Below are positions 41,016-54,063 of a stretch of 64,000 bases of DNA, piece by piece. Both the position numbers and the translations under genes were made by a program. Below the pieces are notes generated by a model that saw nothing but the letters and a program-made list of their open reading frames with translations, was not told the DNA's origin and did not search any database. Within the stretch, counting starts at the first letter, position 1; the number at the start of each line of letters is the position of its first letter. Origin of the DNA: Lucifuga dentata (Eukaryota > Chordata > Actinopteri > Ophidiiformes > Bythitidae); NCBI GenBank assembly GCA_014773175.1, contig VXCM01002829.1, forward strand, positions 37,793 through 101,792, written 5' to 3'.

Positions 41016-41313
41016 AAGTGTAACTTAACACCAGATAAAAATGTTGTTTTTGCTGACCTCTACTGGTTGAATTTCACACCTGCAGCAGGGTGTATTATGG
41101 TGTTCAGGTTACCAAGCTGAAAAGTGTTTCAATGAGCTCTTCTGGTTGAAAGCCTGTTGCACCTCTGACAGTCTCCACTGTTGAACCTGAAAACACCCCA
41201 AAATGATGTCACAGTGTACTGAACACACCTGAGTGTGTGCTGCAGCAAGGCAAGAACTTCAACCAGTAGATGTCAGCAAAAACAAGGTTGTCAGCTGGTG
41301 TTAAGTTACACTT
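41016..41313 (+). mobile_element. TA-flanked MITE with ~57-bp TIRs
   Basis: 298 bp. The first 19 bases AAGTGTAACTTAACACCAG are exactly inverted at the right end, and similarity continues through TTTTTGCTGACNTCTACTGG and TTGAA with small gaps. TA flanks at 41014-41015 and 41314-41315 fit Tc1/mariner-type insertion. No coding content. Confidence 0.87.
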
Positions 41314-42445
41314 TAATGCAAGGTATCTGTAGGGTATAATTTAACTTGAGGATCATTATTATCCATCACTAAGGTCATGGAAATTAAACTCTTTTTCCAC
41401 ATTATCTTATCATAAACCAAAGTAAATTCTTTGTGAAAATCTGACCTCTTGTGGTACTACAATTCATTCTGTCTGTACTATGAATATACAGTACATCAAA
41501 TTTAATGATAATCCATCCAATAGTGAAGATACAGTATATTTCAGTCAAGACCAAAGTGATGATGATGATGTTCCCACTCACAAGAAGCCTCATAAAACAC
41601 GTAAAATGTTTATTAGGTTTAATTGTAATATTAATAGTTTCTTTTAGTAGTTTTTTTATTTAAAGTATATGGTATTTTTGGGAAATTGTGGACAATCTGA
41701 TCTTTGGATAAGGACAGTGACCTGAATGGAAATCATAAGTTGTGAGTATGAATTCTGCTTATTTGTTGAAATGTACTCGTATCCTTCTCAGAAAAGCGAG
41801 CGAGTTATTCATCATCGCTGTTTACACACATCACAAGTCAAACACCAAGGCTACTACCAACACAATTTCAGCTGCGATTCAAAAACAGCGTCTGCCTTTC
41901 CGCGGCCTCAACATCACACTGGGTACATTTAATCCCTCCGCACTGAAAAACGTCCTTCAACATTTTTCTTTGTTGTCTGATTACAAACTCTGAATAGCAG
42001 ACAAAGTGCTGTGGACTGGAATAAAGTGCTGATTATTTTTCTCTTTTTCTATGACAGGACTACATGATCATAGTACGAGTTGGATATGATTCATGTTTCA
42101 GTTAGCAAACGTTAACGTTAAGGATCTTGCAGTTGTACATGCAGCTAATGAACAAAACTAATGAATGAATGAGTTAATGATCAGTGACATTCATTCCTGA
42201 CAAACAAACTTTTACCAACGATTTGTTCCAGCCGCCCAGAGAGAATGAATCAATTTGATGCAAGGAGATTACACAAGGAAAAGCTATCAGTGAAGTACTC
42301 GAATACTTGTACTCGTAATACTACAATGTAAAAGTAATTAGCTACAAAAGTCCCACAAAATACTGAAAAACAACAAAGTTTTAAGATCATGTAAATTCAC
42401 ATATTTCTCAAGGTTTGGGGGATTTTCAAGCTTTCGGATCTTTTG

Positions 42446-42446
<1 letters not shown>

Positions 42447-42492
<46 letters not shown>
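42447..42492 (+). repeat. (GAAA)n microsatellite
   Basis: About 11 units. A (CT)n/(CA)n compound repeat follows at 42605-42670 and a (GT)n at 42784-42827. Confidence 0.95.
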
Positions 42493-42493
<1 letters not shown>

Positions 42494-42625
42494 TTATTAG
42501 TGATGTCAGAATGTCATGAAGGAAAAGCAAAAAGTACTAGAACCTTTTCTATCGATTGTGCTTCACTGGTGTAAATAGACTCGGTGTTGCTCCCTCCTGC
42601 TGTCTCTCTCTCTCTCTCTCTCACA

Positions 42626-42672
<47 letters not shown>

Positions 42673-43005
42673 GGATCCAGGTGGAAATAGAAGACAGCCA
42701 GAGCTGTGACTCAAAACAATAAATATCTGATAACCATCAACAACCATCCAGTATGACAGCTTATATGGAGGGAACCAGAGGAGTTGTGTGTGTGTGTGTG
42801 AATGTGTGTGTGTGTGTGTGTGTGTTTGTGAGAAAAAAACAGCAGACTTTTCATGTCTCAGTGGGTGAGGAGACATGCAGCTTCTTATATTATATTATAA
42901 GCAGAGATTCACAATATTAAAAGTTCACTCAACCACTTCTGATTAGCTTGATCATAACGTAAAAAATTCCAGTTGAAATCTAAAATTCAGATGTTTTTTG
43001 TAGTT

Positions 43006-43038
<33 letters not shown>

Positions 43039-43071
43039 TCTTGGGTAGCATGGATTACTGCTAAAACTTTA

Positions 43072-43579
43072 AAAAGGCCATATACTGTGGTTTTGCATGT
43101 CTGAGCTCAATATCTAAAGCCCACATACATGTTATGTTCCTACTGGTAAACATTAGCATTGCTTTTCCTACCTTCATTTCATTCCAGTATGCTATAAAAA
43201 TCAACTTAAAGAGAACTGAAACATGCTTGAGATAAATAATCCATCAAAGCAAACATGAAGTCTATTAATTAAAAAAAAAAAAACTTTATTTAACTGGTCC
43301 AACACGGAGTTGCACGGAAGAAACCGTATGTCTGTATGTCCCAGGAGAAGACAGCTTTACTGAGACATTAAAACGACCATGTCTTCTACATTCTGACATA
43401 AGTGTTAGCTGGTGAAAGTTTGAATTTTAAGGCGGTTGTATCACTGAACATTTCACTTCGAAAAATTACTATATCAAGCAAATAACAGGAAACAAATACA
43501 GTTTTATATTTTGGAAATTGGTTCTATGTGGGTTGAATTTATTAGGCTTAAACATACAAAATCACTGGTATGGTTCTTT
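43072..43579 (-). mobile_element. RepA copy, reverse orientation
   Basis: Begins AAAAGGCCATATACTG and ends ATCACTGGTATGGTTCTTT. The internal order (TTCCAGTATGCTATAAAAATC, then CATGAAGTCTATTAATT, then AAGTGTTAGCTGGTGAAA) is that of RepA type A in reverse. A T-homopolymer precedes it. Confidence 0.82.
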
Positions 43580-44305
43580 AAAAAGCAATCTAAACACGAA
43601 ATCCACTTTTTCTTAAGTTATTAAGTGACATGTGAAGCCACTTAGTAATGCTTGTATTCAGTATTTATTTGTCACTGCAGGTATTTGATGTGTTTTAGAA
43701 TTTATATTCTTCGTACCGACGTTCACTTCAATGATGCACACAGCTTCTATTTCATACACTTATAAACTCAATGATTTATGAACTTAATTCTTCTTCCACA
43801 TCATTTCATAGAAATGTCATTCAGATTTCAAAATGTTCTGATTTTTTTAGTTGCATGATTTTCATATCTTTCATATGCAGTATAAACGTGCATATTTTTT
43901 CAACTTTTTTTAAAATAAAAGTGAATGGGAGATACAGCTAAGTTCAAAGTAAACCCAATAAATGTCTGCTGTGATGACATGACAATGACATCATTGCTGA
44001 TGTCACAATGTCACCATATAATGCACATTTTCATTAGAACATTTTGTATTTTTCAAGTCAGATTTGTCATACTATTGTATATACTAGATTACTTTTTTTT
44101 TTTTTTTTTTTNCACGAGTGGGAAGACAAGGAGTTGACTGTGTACCCCCTCGTCGCCGCCGCCGCTGGCTGGATGCATGTGGCATGCCAACAGACAGAGC
44201 AGAGCTGCTGTCAGTGTGGCCAACGAGGCCTTCAGCATCAGCAACACACAGCTCATTCAGCATGAGAGAGCTGCTGACTACCAGACAATGAGAACAGTCT
44301 GTACT

Positions 44306-44307
<2 letters not shown>

Positions 44308-44354
<47 letters not shown>
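44308..44354 (+). repeat. (CA)n microsatellite
   Basis: About 23 CA units upstream of a RepA cluster. Confidence 0.95.
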
Positions 44355-44355
<1 letters not shown>

Positions 44356-44396
44356 GGTCAAATCTAAAAGATTTCCATTGCTCAAGCACTGTACTT

Positions 44397-44427
44397 AAAG
44401 GATCATGCTGGCAATTGTTACATGTTT
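44397..44427 (+). mobile_element. RepA terminal fragment (31 bp)
   Basis: AAAGGATCATGCTGGCAATT continues to ACATGTT and is immediately followed by the start of a complete copy. Confidence 0.65.
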
Positions 44428-45015
44428 AAAGGACCATACCAGCGATTGTGCATGTTTGAGCCTAATATATTCAATTTTCAAACACGTAACTTTACTGACA
44501 GTCGTTTCCCAAAAGATACATCTGGAAAACTGAGTTAAAAATGTTTTTCCTACCTTCCAGACCACCACTGGTTTCAGTTCATTCTGGTACGCTATTAAAA
44601 TCAACTTGTTGATACTTGAAACATTGCTGGGATAGGTAATCCATCATTGTGAACAACTCATGTATTCAGGGGTTTATTCAAAGTTGCGTAATTTTTGTGT
44701 TTAAGTGCAATAAAAAGCATGGAGTGAATGTACGTCTCCACTGGGGAATATAGTCCCAAAAGAAGACCTGCATTTATGGAAAAATTTAAACAACCGTGAC
44801 TTCATAAGGCTGCGTAACTATTAGCAGGAGAAACATTAATTTTTAAGGTGGGTGTATCACTTAACTATTTGATTTTGAAAGATTAAGAGATTTTGCAAAT
44901 ATCAGGAAAGCTGAAATACAGTTTTATTCTTTGGGAAATGATTATCAGTAATGTAACTTGTATTAAAATTTAATATATTAGGCTCAGATGTGCAAAATGG
45001 CCGGTATGGTCCTTT
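44428..45015 (-). mobile_element. RepA copy, variant B
   Basis: 588 bp, ends AAAGGACCATACCAGCGA and GCCGGTATGGTCCTTT. Internal words TTTCAGTTCATTCTGGTACG and GTGCAATAAAAAGCATGGAG put it in the 22956 subfamily, reversed. Confidence 0.83.
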
Positions 45016-45330
45016 ATGCTCAATATATGCAACCTGCGTACATATTATGTTACTGACGACCAATTTCCAAAAATCATATTTTAGTTTTCAAATTACTTTT
45101 CTAAATCCCCTCATCTTACAAAAAAATCAAATGTTCAGCTAATGCACCCACCTTTAAAATTTAATGTTTCACCTTCTCACACTTATTTGCGATTGCAGAA
45201 AGGGACGGTTGTTTTTTAATTTCTAGGTAAAAGCTGTTTTCTAAATGGGACTACATTCTCTGGTGGATACATACGTTGACTTCCATGTATTCCATCTTCC
45301 ACTTCGTAGTTAAAGAACTTCAGTACTTCT
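45016..45330 (+). mobile_element. RepA partial copy, abutting the previous one
   Basis: Starts ATGCTCAATATATGCAACC, lacking the first 35 or so bases of the terminus, and runs through TTCAGCTAATGCACCCACC to about 45330, where similarity ends. With the two preceding pieces it makes a compact three-part RepA cluster. Confidence 0.7.
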
Positions 45331-46151
45331 AGTAACAGTCTCTATTCTTGGGGGTTACAATTTACACCACACACACACACGCACACACACGTAGACTACA
45401 TAGAGAGTCGGATCAGACAGCAGTGTTTTGCAGACACTCAAAGGCAGTGTTTATTCCTGCTGCGGGCCACAGACATAAGCTTAAGTGACCCACATCTCAT
45501 TCTGAAAACTACTTTGAAGCCTCCTATTGTGTTGGCCTCCTCGCCTGACAGGAACATGAAAGTAAAATCACAACTTTGAAGTCGACAAGCACCGACTCTC
45601 GCCCCCAAACACTTAGAGACAGGATTTGTGAATCAAACAAACAAATAAATAAAATCGTGTGCCCTGGCTTTTGTCTCCCAGGAGATGACAGTGGGATTAT
45701 TGTTTTCTGAGTGAACCTTGCAGCCTTAGTTTGCTGTTTCCATGGTGTTTGCACGGGCCGTAAGAAGACATGTGAGGCCTCGGTCAATAATAGCAATGAC
45801 CGGCTATCACAGGCCAAGAGGCAAAGCAGGTTAACCGAGCAACAACCCAGATTTTATAGACATTCTAAAAAAAAAGATCTTTCTGTCCGTTACCAAGTCC
45901 TGAAAGCCATATTTTCCTAAAACCAGTGAAAAATCTGCAAGTTCAGTGAGATAATTTCAACCTTTTTCAATCTGTATCAACTTTTGAATCAACAGGACAA
46001 GATGATGTAACCAGTGGTGTCTGTTTTTTTGTCTGTTCATTTGTTTTTGTTTGGCAGTAAATGAAGAGAAGTAGGCTTTTGGATCTTTTGGATCTCTCCG
46101 TTGATTTGAAAATGAAAATGAAAATCTGCCAAATAAGCTCCTCATGGATAA

Positions 46152-46158
46152 AAGAGAA

Positions 46159-46218
<60 letters not shown>
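46152..46218 (+). repeat. (GA)n microsatellite
   Basis: About 67 bp of GA with early AAAG interruptions. Confidence 0.95.
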
Positions 46219-46220
<2 letters not shown>

Positions 46221-46599
46221 CAGGTGGAACCGGAAATTAATAAGGTGACCTGGAAAAAACAGTGGATCAGTAACTGTGGAGGCTTTATCAGTCAGGTTAT
46301 AAAAATGTCAGAGAGAAATAGACAGATTTTAATTATGTGTGTAATTATATAAACTTACAGCCTGTTTATAAATAACCCAGTTGCATTGATAATGGCCACT
46401 TAATAACTTCTTAAGTATGAATATATGTGTTAATGTACAGCGAGGCAGGTAACATGTGGTTAAAATAATACACTGTCCAAGAAAACATAACTGAGAATAA
46501 AAACTGGAAAATTTCAGAGTAATGATAATATTCCAAATTTTAGGAAAGCACTTTTCTTCTCATTTACAGGCCTTGAAAAAAATCGAGCATTTTCTTTCC

Positions 46600-47545
46600 C
46601 TACTCAGATTATTTTTCAGTCATTTTTACATGCACACAAACACTCAGATTTTTATCTTTACTTGCAACTAAATCAAAAATGTGGAGTAAGTTGCATATAT
46701 GGATGAAATTAATCAGACTCTGATGTTTGATAAATAAGCCTCATTGGGTAACGCTGTGGAGTGTGTGAAAGATGGAGCAACTGAGCAGCTTACAAGAGGA
46801 AACACGACCGGCGAGGAAATGCGTGAGGGAACGCTTACGCCGACTGTAAGCGGATGGAATCTTTACATGCTTGAGTAAATCAATGTACATCTGCATCATC
46901 TAAGTCTGTTATTAAGAATACCAACATCATCCATCCATCATCCATACCCACTTATCCTAATCAGGGTCGTGGGGGGCTGGAGCCTAACCAAGCGGCTGTT
47001 GGGAGAGAAGCAGCCTATCACAGGGCTTGGTTTTAGGATCTTTGTAATTTGCCTGTTTCTCCACCTGTTGCACACCCAGGTTTGAGGAGAGGGAATCTCT
47101 CTTTGAATAGCCTCTCCCAAGGTTTCTTCCATTTTCCTTATATAATAAGGTTTTTAGGGAGTTTTCCTCATCTTCTTAGAGAGCTCGGGCTGGGTCAGGA
47201 ACCGTTAATATGCAGGCCTGTAAAGCCCTTTAAGACACTGCATGTAATATTGGGCTACAAATAAACTTGACAAACTCATTCACCAATTGAGTTTCCAATT
47301 CAGCTAACCAGCATGTCTTTGGAGGCGGGAGGAAACCCACTCAGACATGTGGAGAACATATAAACTCCACACAGAAAGCATCCAGTCGGATTTGAACAGG
47401 ACCTTTTGCTGTGAGGCAACAGTGCTAACCAGCAATCACCGTGCCACCCCTACACAGCATCAATTTATGCTAATTTTCACCTGATTATGGTATGGTGTTT
47501 ACATAAAGTTTTTTTTTTCAGAAATTGACTTTTTGTTGTAATCGG
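46600..47545 (+). repeat. Three-level nested repeat (R > SINE-like > second SINE-like)
   Basis: Outer repeat R runs to about 46924 (AAGAATACCAACATC) and resumes at about 47455 (CATCAATTTATGC...CACCTGATTATGG). Inside is a minus-strand SINE-like repeat (46925-47455) with GGTTAGCACTG and GTTCAAATCC, which resemble tRNA-type A and B boxes, then words like GTGTGGAGTTTATATG. Inside that, at about 47027-47268, is a plus-strand element ending AAAGCCCTTTAAGACACTGC then GGGCTACAAATAAACTTGA. The order of insertion follows from which repeat interrupts which. Confidence 0.65.
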
Positions 47546-48710
47546 ATTTGACTGTTTTTTTCAGACTTCAGAGTCCCAAAAGTTGTAATTATGGAAACTT
47601 TCCAGGAAGAAAAAGAAAACGTTTGAGATTAAAACCACTGTGAACTGGCAATATAACTTCCCTTGTTGTAGAAAAATGACAGAATAAATAATGAAAACTC
47701 TGAGATAAAAAAAAAAAATGAAAATCTCCGATCACTCAGCTTCTGTCAGATTCTATCCTGTTGCTCTGGCGAATGTTAAAAAAATGCTCGAGCCAAAGCT
47801 GGATCTTTCTTTGAGTTGTGGATGCTGTCACATTCAAAGCGTGACTGGCCGTGTCTGGCTGCTCATCAGTGCTCCAGCCTCTCTGGCTCAGTCTTCTATT
47901 GATTAGGCCTTTGGCAGGCGAGGCAGATTTATCCTCTTGTTAGAGCTCCTAATGCCTGATCAGGACAGATTAAAGGTCTGCCACAGCCTGCAGCTACACT
48001 ATCATTTAGAGACTTTCATTTGGATCAGAAGGCTGTATCGGCACAATTAGCCTGAGGTCAAAGCAGTGAGATAATACCGATTCTACGAAAAGACAAAAAA
48101 GGAAAATGTTTGCTATTGATTTATGTAATATGATAAATCGTGCAAAAGTGAATGTTTTAATTTTAACCAAAGCAGGGATATTTATTTTCCACTTTTCAGA
48201 GCATATAGCCACATGCTCTCAGAGTAGATCCTAAATTAGATTTCTGGCCTGTGAGATCAATAAATTCCCTGACACATCACTCTTGACTGATCACCCTTCA
48301 CTTTGGAAAATAATTTTTTATCAATCATTCATGCATGATTAGTCATTCTCTCTGATATTGGGGAACAGAAGATCAGTGTGGCTGTTTTTAGTTTGTGGTT
48401 CTCTTCTCTTTCTGTTTTCTCATTAGTCTCTGCAGAAAATGTTTAAGATCTATCATTTCATTAATTTCATCATTCTTATTCTAAAAATTATCACTGTTCT
48501 CATCATCAGGTTGCTCGTATTGCATCTGGAATACAGAAAACATTATGGAGAAACAACATGAGCTTCTTTAAACCACAAGGTTGGCAAACAGACTGGGACA
48601 TGTTAACACATCTAGTTCATTTTATTTTGATCATGTGACACTGGGACTGAATCTGTCCTAAATGCCAAAATCAGATCTAAACCAGACCACATCCAGACTC
48701 TTTATGACCT

Positions 48711-49815
48711 CATTCACACTTGCGTTAACATGTCATCTATTCCGATAAATTAGAAACGTAAGGTGTAAATGCTCACAGAATGTATTTCAATCTGAATGCA
48801 AGCTGATCTACCAGACTGCATACGGATACGGTCTGGCAGGCGTTGTGATCAGATCTCTGTTGCAGCTAGCCAGGTGTAGCTGCAGCATGCACAGCTAGGA
48901 CACATTCATGAGATAAATCCACCCAGAAGTTGAACACGTCACCCCATCTCTGCTTGCTCAAAGATAATTCGACTGCAAGTTAAAAGTTGCGAGTTGTGAC
49001 TTGCTGCAATTGGGTACCTGCAGCTGGAACGTGCCCACACGAAAAAGTTATTAATCATTAAAAGAAAGGGATGAAGGTCATCAAAAGAGCAAGGAGTTTA
49101 ATTTTCCACCTGCGAAATCTGATCAAAAACATAATGCAGGCAGAATCCAGATAAAGGACCATACTGGCGATTCTGCATGTTTGAGCCCAATTTATACAAC
49201 CTGCATACATGTTATGTTACTGACAACCAATTTCAAAAATACAAAACCGTATTTTAGTTTCCTTTTCTCTTTTCAAATTGCCTAATCTTTCAAAATCAAA
49301 TGTTCGGCTGATACACCCACCTGAAAATTCAGCAATTATGCACAATTGTAGAAGGCACAGTCATTTTAATTTCTCTGTGAAAGCCGTCTTCTCCTGGGAC
49401 TATATTTCCTGGCGGAGACATACATTGTCTTCCTTGCAACTCCACGTTCGATCAGTTAAATAAAGTTACTTTGACAAAAAAACGTTAATAGACATCATGT
49501 TTACTGTGATGGATTATTTATCTCAAGGGTGTTTCAAGTCTCTACAAGTTGAGTTTAATAGCGTACTGGAATGAATCGAAACCAATGGCAGTCTGGAAGG
49601 TAGGAAAAAAAAATTAAAATTACCGCTAAATTGTATATTTTGGGAAATAGTTGTCAGTAACATAAACATGTCTGTGGATTGTATACATTGGGCTCAAACA
49701 TGCAAGATTGCCGGTATTTTCCTTTAATGCAAAGTGTAAATGCAAATCCCAACATCAGAGGTCCACATAACGTATCTAGACACTAAGATCAGATTTTAAT
49801 AGAAGGTGTAAAAAG
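48711..49815 (+). repeat. Probable host repeat interrupted by RepA
   Basis: Sequence on both sides of the RepA copy at 49153 shares a style seen in fish elements with inverted ends (TTCACACTTGCGTTAACATG on the left, GAAGGTGTAAAAAGGGCC on the right). The pairing is weak, so this is a suggestion only. Confidence 0.3.
49153..49725 (+). mobile_element. RepA copy, type A
   Basis: 573 bp, the best-preserved type A copy: AAAGGACCATACTGGCGATT to GCCGGTATTTTCCTTT, with CTGGGACTATATTTCCTGG, TTAAATAAAGTTACTTTGAC and GACATCATGTTTACTGTGAT inside. It is the natural reference for the family. Confidence 0.87.
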
Positions 49816-50261
49816 GGCCTTTTTTTAAATGATAGAGTTGTGAACACTAATTTGGACTCCTAACCTCAGACTTCAGTTCCACAAACATTCTCAAAGAGCA
49901 AACACAGCAGCAAATGCAGAAACGGCCAATCAAACCAAAGCACATTATCTACTGTGGTTGCCAAGCAACCAAAGAGATACACACATACACACACATACAC
50001 ATAAAGATTTTTATCCAGCTGTGACAGCAAATGAAGAGTCAATAAAAACGAGCTCCTGTTCGGGTTTTAGTTTTGGAAGGAAACTCTGAACCAGGAAGCC
50101 AATTTTAGGTGCGGGAAACAATAAAACAAAAACTGTCCTTTTTAATGAGTAAGTCTGCAGCTTTTTAACATATTAATTAGTAAGTTTTGCATATAACTTT
50201 GTTTTCCATTTGTTTTGTGCTTGCATTATGTGGTCCGTTTGTACCATGTGAGCTGCCGTAA

Positions 50262-50312
50262 TTTCCCTGACAGGGATAAATAAAGTTGTTTGAATTGAAT
50301 TTAACCGAATCA
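50262..50312 (+). repeat. LINE-type 3' end
   Basis: ATTTCCCTGACAGGGATAAA followed by TAAAGTTGTTTGAATTGAAT is a familiar 3' terminus of fish non-LTR elements. Nothing recognisable lies upstream. Confidence 0.5.
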
Positions 50313-51464
50313 GTCCCCATCTAATTTTTTTCTGTCCATCTCCTGAGTGTGAAGCTGTGGTTAGAAACAGGAGATGCTCCCTGCTGACCTTCGCTGTCTG
50401 AGTTCAAATCCCGGCTGTAATAACCCACTTCTGTTGACCTGATCAGTGACTTCTCCTGACTCGTGTCTGATGTGGGACAATAAGAAGCAACGACCATCGC
50501 AGACGTGCAAAGCTCAAGAGTCTGACAGCTTCAAAGCCAGCAGCCACGAGCGTCTGAGCCGCTAAGAGCTGCTCTACTTCTCTGACCCACACACACACAC
50601 ACACACACACACTCTAAAAGCATCTGTCGCATCACTCTGTGGTCCACTTCTCGATAAGAATTAAAAAAAAAAAAAANATTGGGGTGGCTAATATTATCAG
50701 AAAAAAAACTCACAAATTTCTAAAGCTCGAAAGTCAAAAATGCCATCATACTTTTAAATATATCTGAAGACGTTAAAATACTTTGTCTTATATTAACCCT
50801 CTGGATTTTAATGTAATTTCTGTTTTCACTGAATTTGCCTCATTTGCTACCGAAACAGCAGCAGTGTAAAAAAAAAAAAAAAAAAAATCCTTCACCACAC
50901 AAGACGACAAATTTTGTCCTTTGAAAAACTTAGATTTTTTTTATTTTTTACAGTGAGTTTGATTTTTACAGTGCAGCATTTTAGGTGGCAAATAAATGAC
51001 AAATTCTATGAAAAGCAATATTACCAGAATGACTTCAGAGGGATAACAATGGGACTTGATTGGTTTATTTGTCAGTAGAAACAGTAGTTTTTAAATTGTA
51101 TCAGAACCAAATTGCACTTATTAAATGTCTGTCATGGGACAAAAATATTTAAAAATACACTGTTTAAAAAAAAAACAAAAAAAAAAACATCCAGATCCAC
51201 ATGTAAATGTAAAGGGTTCTTCCCTGAGCCATGCCCTACTTTACACCCAGTTTTGTTGAAATCAGCTCATATTTTTTTTCTGAATAATCCTGCTAACAAA
51301 ACAAACAAACAACCAAACAAACAAACAGATGAAGATGGTGGATCAAAGCATGGATGGACCACCAAAGCAACAAGTCATTTATGCCACTCTCTCCATCTTT
51401 TACAGGTTTGTGTTACATACATGCTTGTATGCAGCAACACTGTGCATGTAGCTCACAGACACAC

Positions 51465-51466
<2 letters not shown>

Positions 51467-51495
<29 letters not shown>
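51467..51495 (+). repeat. (CA)n microsatellite near exon 3
   Basis: A CA tract within 100 bp of the exon 3 donor. Confidence 0.93.
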
Positions 51496-51497
<2 letters not shown>

Positions 51498-51559
51498 GAA
51501 AACCACTCTCTCACTTATGCCTTCCATCTCTGAGTGACAGCCAGCGGGCGAGGGACTCA

Positions 51560-51700
<141 letters not shown>

Positions 51701-52526
51701 CTACAGAAAGAGAGAGGGGAGGGAGATGTTTTTGTTAGAGGTTGTAGCTTACTGAAGCATAAATAAAAGACAGAGAGGGAAAAGTGAAAGAAAGCAAAGG
51801 GAAGATGGCTCCTTTCACTCCTTGCATCGACATGCTGCAGGACGCAAAGTATGAAAGTAGAATAAACCGGGTGAAAAGACATATTCACGCTCAGCATGAG
51901 GGCCACAGGAAATCAGTGGAACCTCAGATGTACTCATTTCGTGCTTTTATGCATTTCAATCACTTCAAGTGTAAATAAAAATGCTTTGAAAAGTTGCTGA
52001 TAATGATTTTATTTGTTAGTAAAACCCTTATGAACTCTCTGGGTTGCCAGGTTGTGAAAAATCCCTCTGGCTGCTGTCAGTCTTCCTCCAGCATAGCCTG
52101 TTTTGTGATTTAATAATTCATTGTCAAATTGTATTTGTTTCTGTTATTTCTTCTCAGATTATTGTGGGATGTTTTTTTTAGATTTTCTTTTTTCTAGAAT
52201 TAAGAATTTTCTTAAAAAGTGTAGAAAACCATGAAATTTGTAGAATGAAATGTGACAAAAAATAAATAAAATAACTTCAGATTAAAGTGCGCAAATTTCA
52301 TGCTTGTGCTGACTTTGACTAAAAATCCAGATATAAAGCTGATGAAAGGTCAGAATCTGACCTTATTTTCAAACATTTAGATATCTGATTAACTTCAATA
52401 ATGTCTGTATTGACAGATTTCAGAGGTTTTAACCTTTTTTTTTTCTTCTTCTTGATCAGTTGAAGACATGATTCTTCCTCCTTTGGCTCCATGATTTCCT
52501 GCAGGAGCCTGAGGCACTGCACCAGA

Positions 52527-52530
<4 letters not shown>

Positions 52531-52573
<43 letters not shown>
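52531..52573 (+). repeat. (CT)n microsatellite
   Basis: About 21 CT units in intron 2. Confidence 0.95.
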
Positions 52574-52575
<2 letters not shown>

Positions 52576-53462
52576 CATCCCCCAACATCACTCCCACGGC
52601 CAACATAAATACCGATGTAAAAGCAGCATGACAGGCCTGAGCACGGCGCTGTGAGAAATGTGACCTTTTCCATAGTGCCGAGGTTAATTCTGATCATGGT
52701 GAACAACCCTGTGATAATAGATACACTGGATGAGAGTTACTGTATGAAATGTGAAGATCATGGTTAAAATAATACTTTCTTGTTGTTGAGAAGCTGGCGT
52801 GACACCGCTTCAGGGGCCTGAGACATTTCATCCAACAATGATGGACATTCAACATGACTTACAGTAGATTTATTTTTGGGCCGCTATTAAAAGATACAAT
52901 ACAGTTGGATGTCTTACGTAATAGCAGTGTCGGGGGGCTCCCAGGATACATGAATAATGTTATCTATACTGGTGGAATGTTAACATCTATTATGCATACA
53001 TCTAAAATACTCCAAGTTCCGTCTGAAGTGCTTTGGGGAAATCCCCAAATATGGCGGCGCTAAAGACCCACAGTGGATCTGAAACGCTCTTGACTCGCTT
53101 CCACTTACAGCCTCCCACTCTGTTTACGGAGCCTTATAAATAATAGCTGATCTCCTCGTTCTAATTAAAAGGATGCTCATTCTAATACACCCTCAAGGTG
53201 GAGGAGGCAGGTGAGGATCCTTGTTTCTGCTCGGCATTAACGCACTGATCGCTTTCCGTGCTGATGGATTTGCATCAGAGCTGCTGAAATCATTCTGAAC
53301 AGGAGCAGGCGGTTGAGAATCAGAGGAACTCGGCGACCTTCAACTCTCTTTGGCTGATAAAGTTGAAATCTACAAGTTATTTTGTTACAGCATTGGAAGC
53401 AATAACTGACAAGCTTGCTGTCTTCTTGCAGATATCAGAGCATAGATAGAGCTTTCCAAACT

Positions 53463-53519
53463 ATTGGAGCAGATGACCGACATTGGAGTGGATGATTGAT
53501 ATTGGAGTGGACGATCGAT
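53463..53519 (+). repeat. 19-bp tandem repeat, three copies
   Basis: ATTGGAGCAGATGACCGAC, ATTGGAGTGGATGATTGAT, ATTGGAGTGGACGATCGAT: three consecutive diverged units. Confidence 0.9.
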
Positions 53520-53810
53520 ACTACTCCAGTTCTGTGTACTATACCTTGCATCTGCACCAACCATCAAAAACATGCAGTTCACAAATATTTTCCAAAAGCT
53601 GCCATAAATAGGCAAGTGAATGTGGTGAATTTGTCTCCACAGGTACATAGATTCCTCGCGGCATTCTGAACGTGCTAAAAGCTGCGTGAACATGTTGACA
53701 GCAGAGAAAAGGTCGAGTACTTAGCCGAGCTAAAAGTCAGTATGGACATAATGTTAAGTATATGGATCGATTTTGGAAAGTGAAATTTTCTCCACGTGTG
53801 AGCATCAAGG

Positions 53811-53960
53811 TCAAGGTCAAGGAAATCTTTATCATCCCTGAGGGGCAAATTGTTATACAGCCAGCAGATACCACACAATCATACAACAAACAAAAGTACA
53901 TAGACAGCAAATACAAAATAGAATCATGCTGAAGTAGGCCAAAGGCCAAATGCAGCTTCT
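53811..53960 (-). repeat. LINE-type 3' end, minus strand
   Basis: On the minus strand a sequence with TTTGCCCCTCAGGGATGATA runs into AAAGATTTCCTTGACCTTGA, a LINE-like 3' end with a short TTGACC tail repeat. Confidence 0.5.
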
Positions 53961-53984
53961 GGGACAACTTCACCTACTGACAAG

Positions 53985-54063
53985 GTGCGTGGAAGAGAGA
54001 AGTAATCCTAAGGGAGAAGACTCCAGCAACCCTTGTCAAGATGACAAGGGTTGCTGGAGTCTT
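53985..54063 (-). mobile_element. Penelope-like fragment ending in a perfect 22-bp hairpin
   Basis: The minus strand reads GGGTTGCTGGAGTCTTCTCC and CTTAGGATTACT, matching 54666-54707 on the plus strand. Positions 54017-54038 and 54042-54063 are exact inverse 22-mers around a 3-nt loop (AGA). Only these 22 bases of the element exist in the second arm. Confidence 0.6.

Noticed and set aside
50401..50413. AGTTCAAATCC as a tRNA B box
   Set aside because: No matching A box or cloverleaf around it; may be a decayed SINE but cannot be called.
51112..51537. 141-codon plus-strand frame near exon 3
   Set aside because: Built on A-rich, (CA)n and lysine-rich low-complexity sequence.
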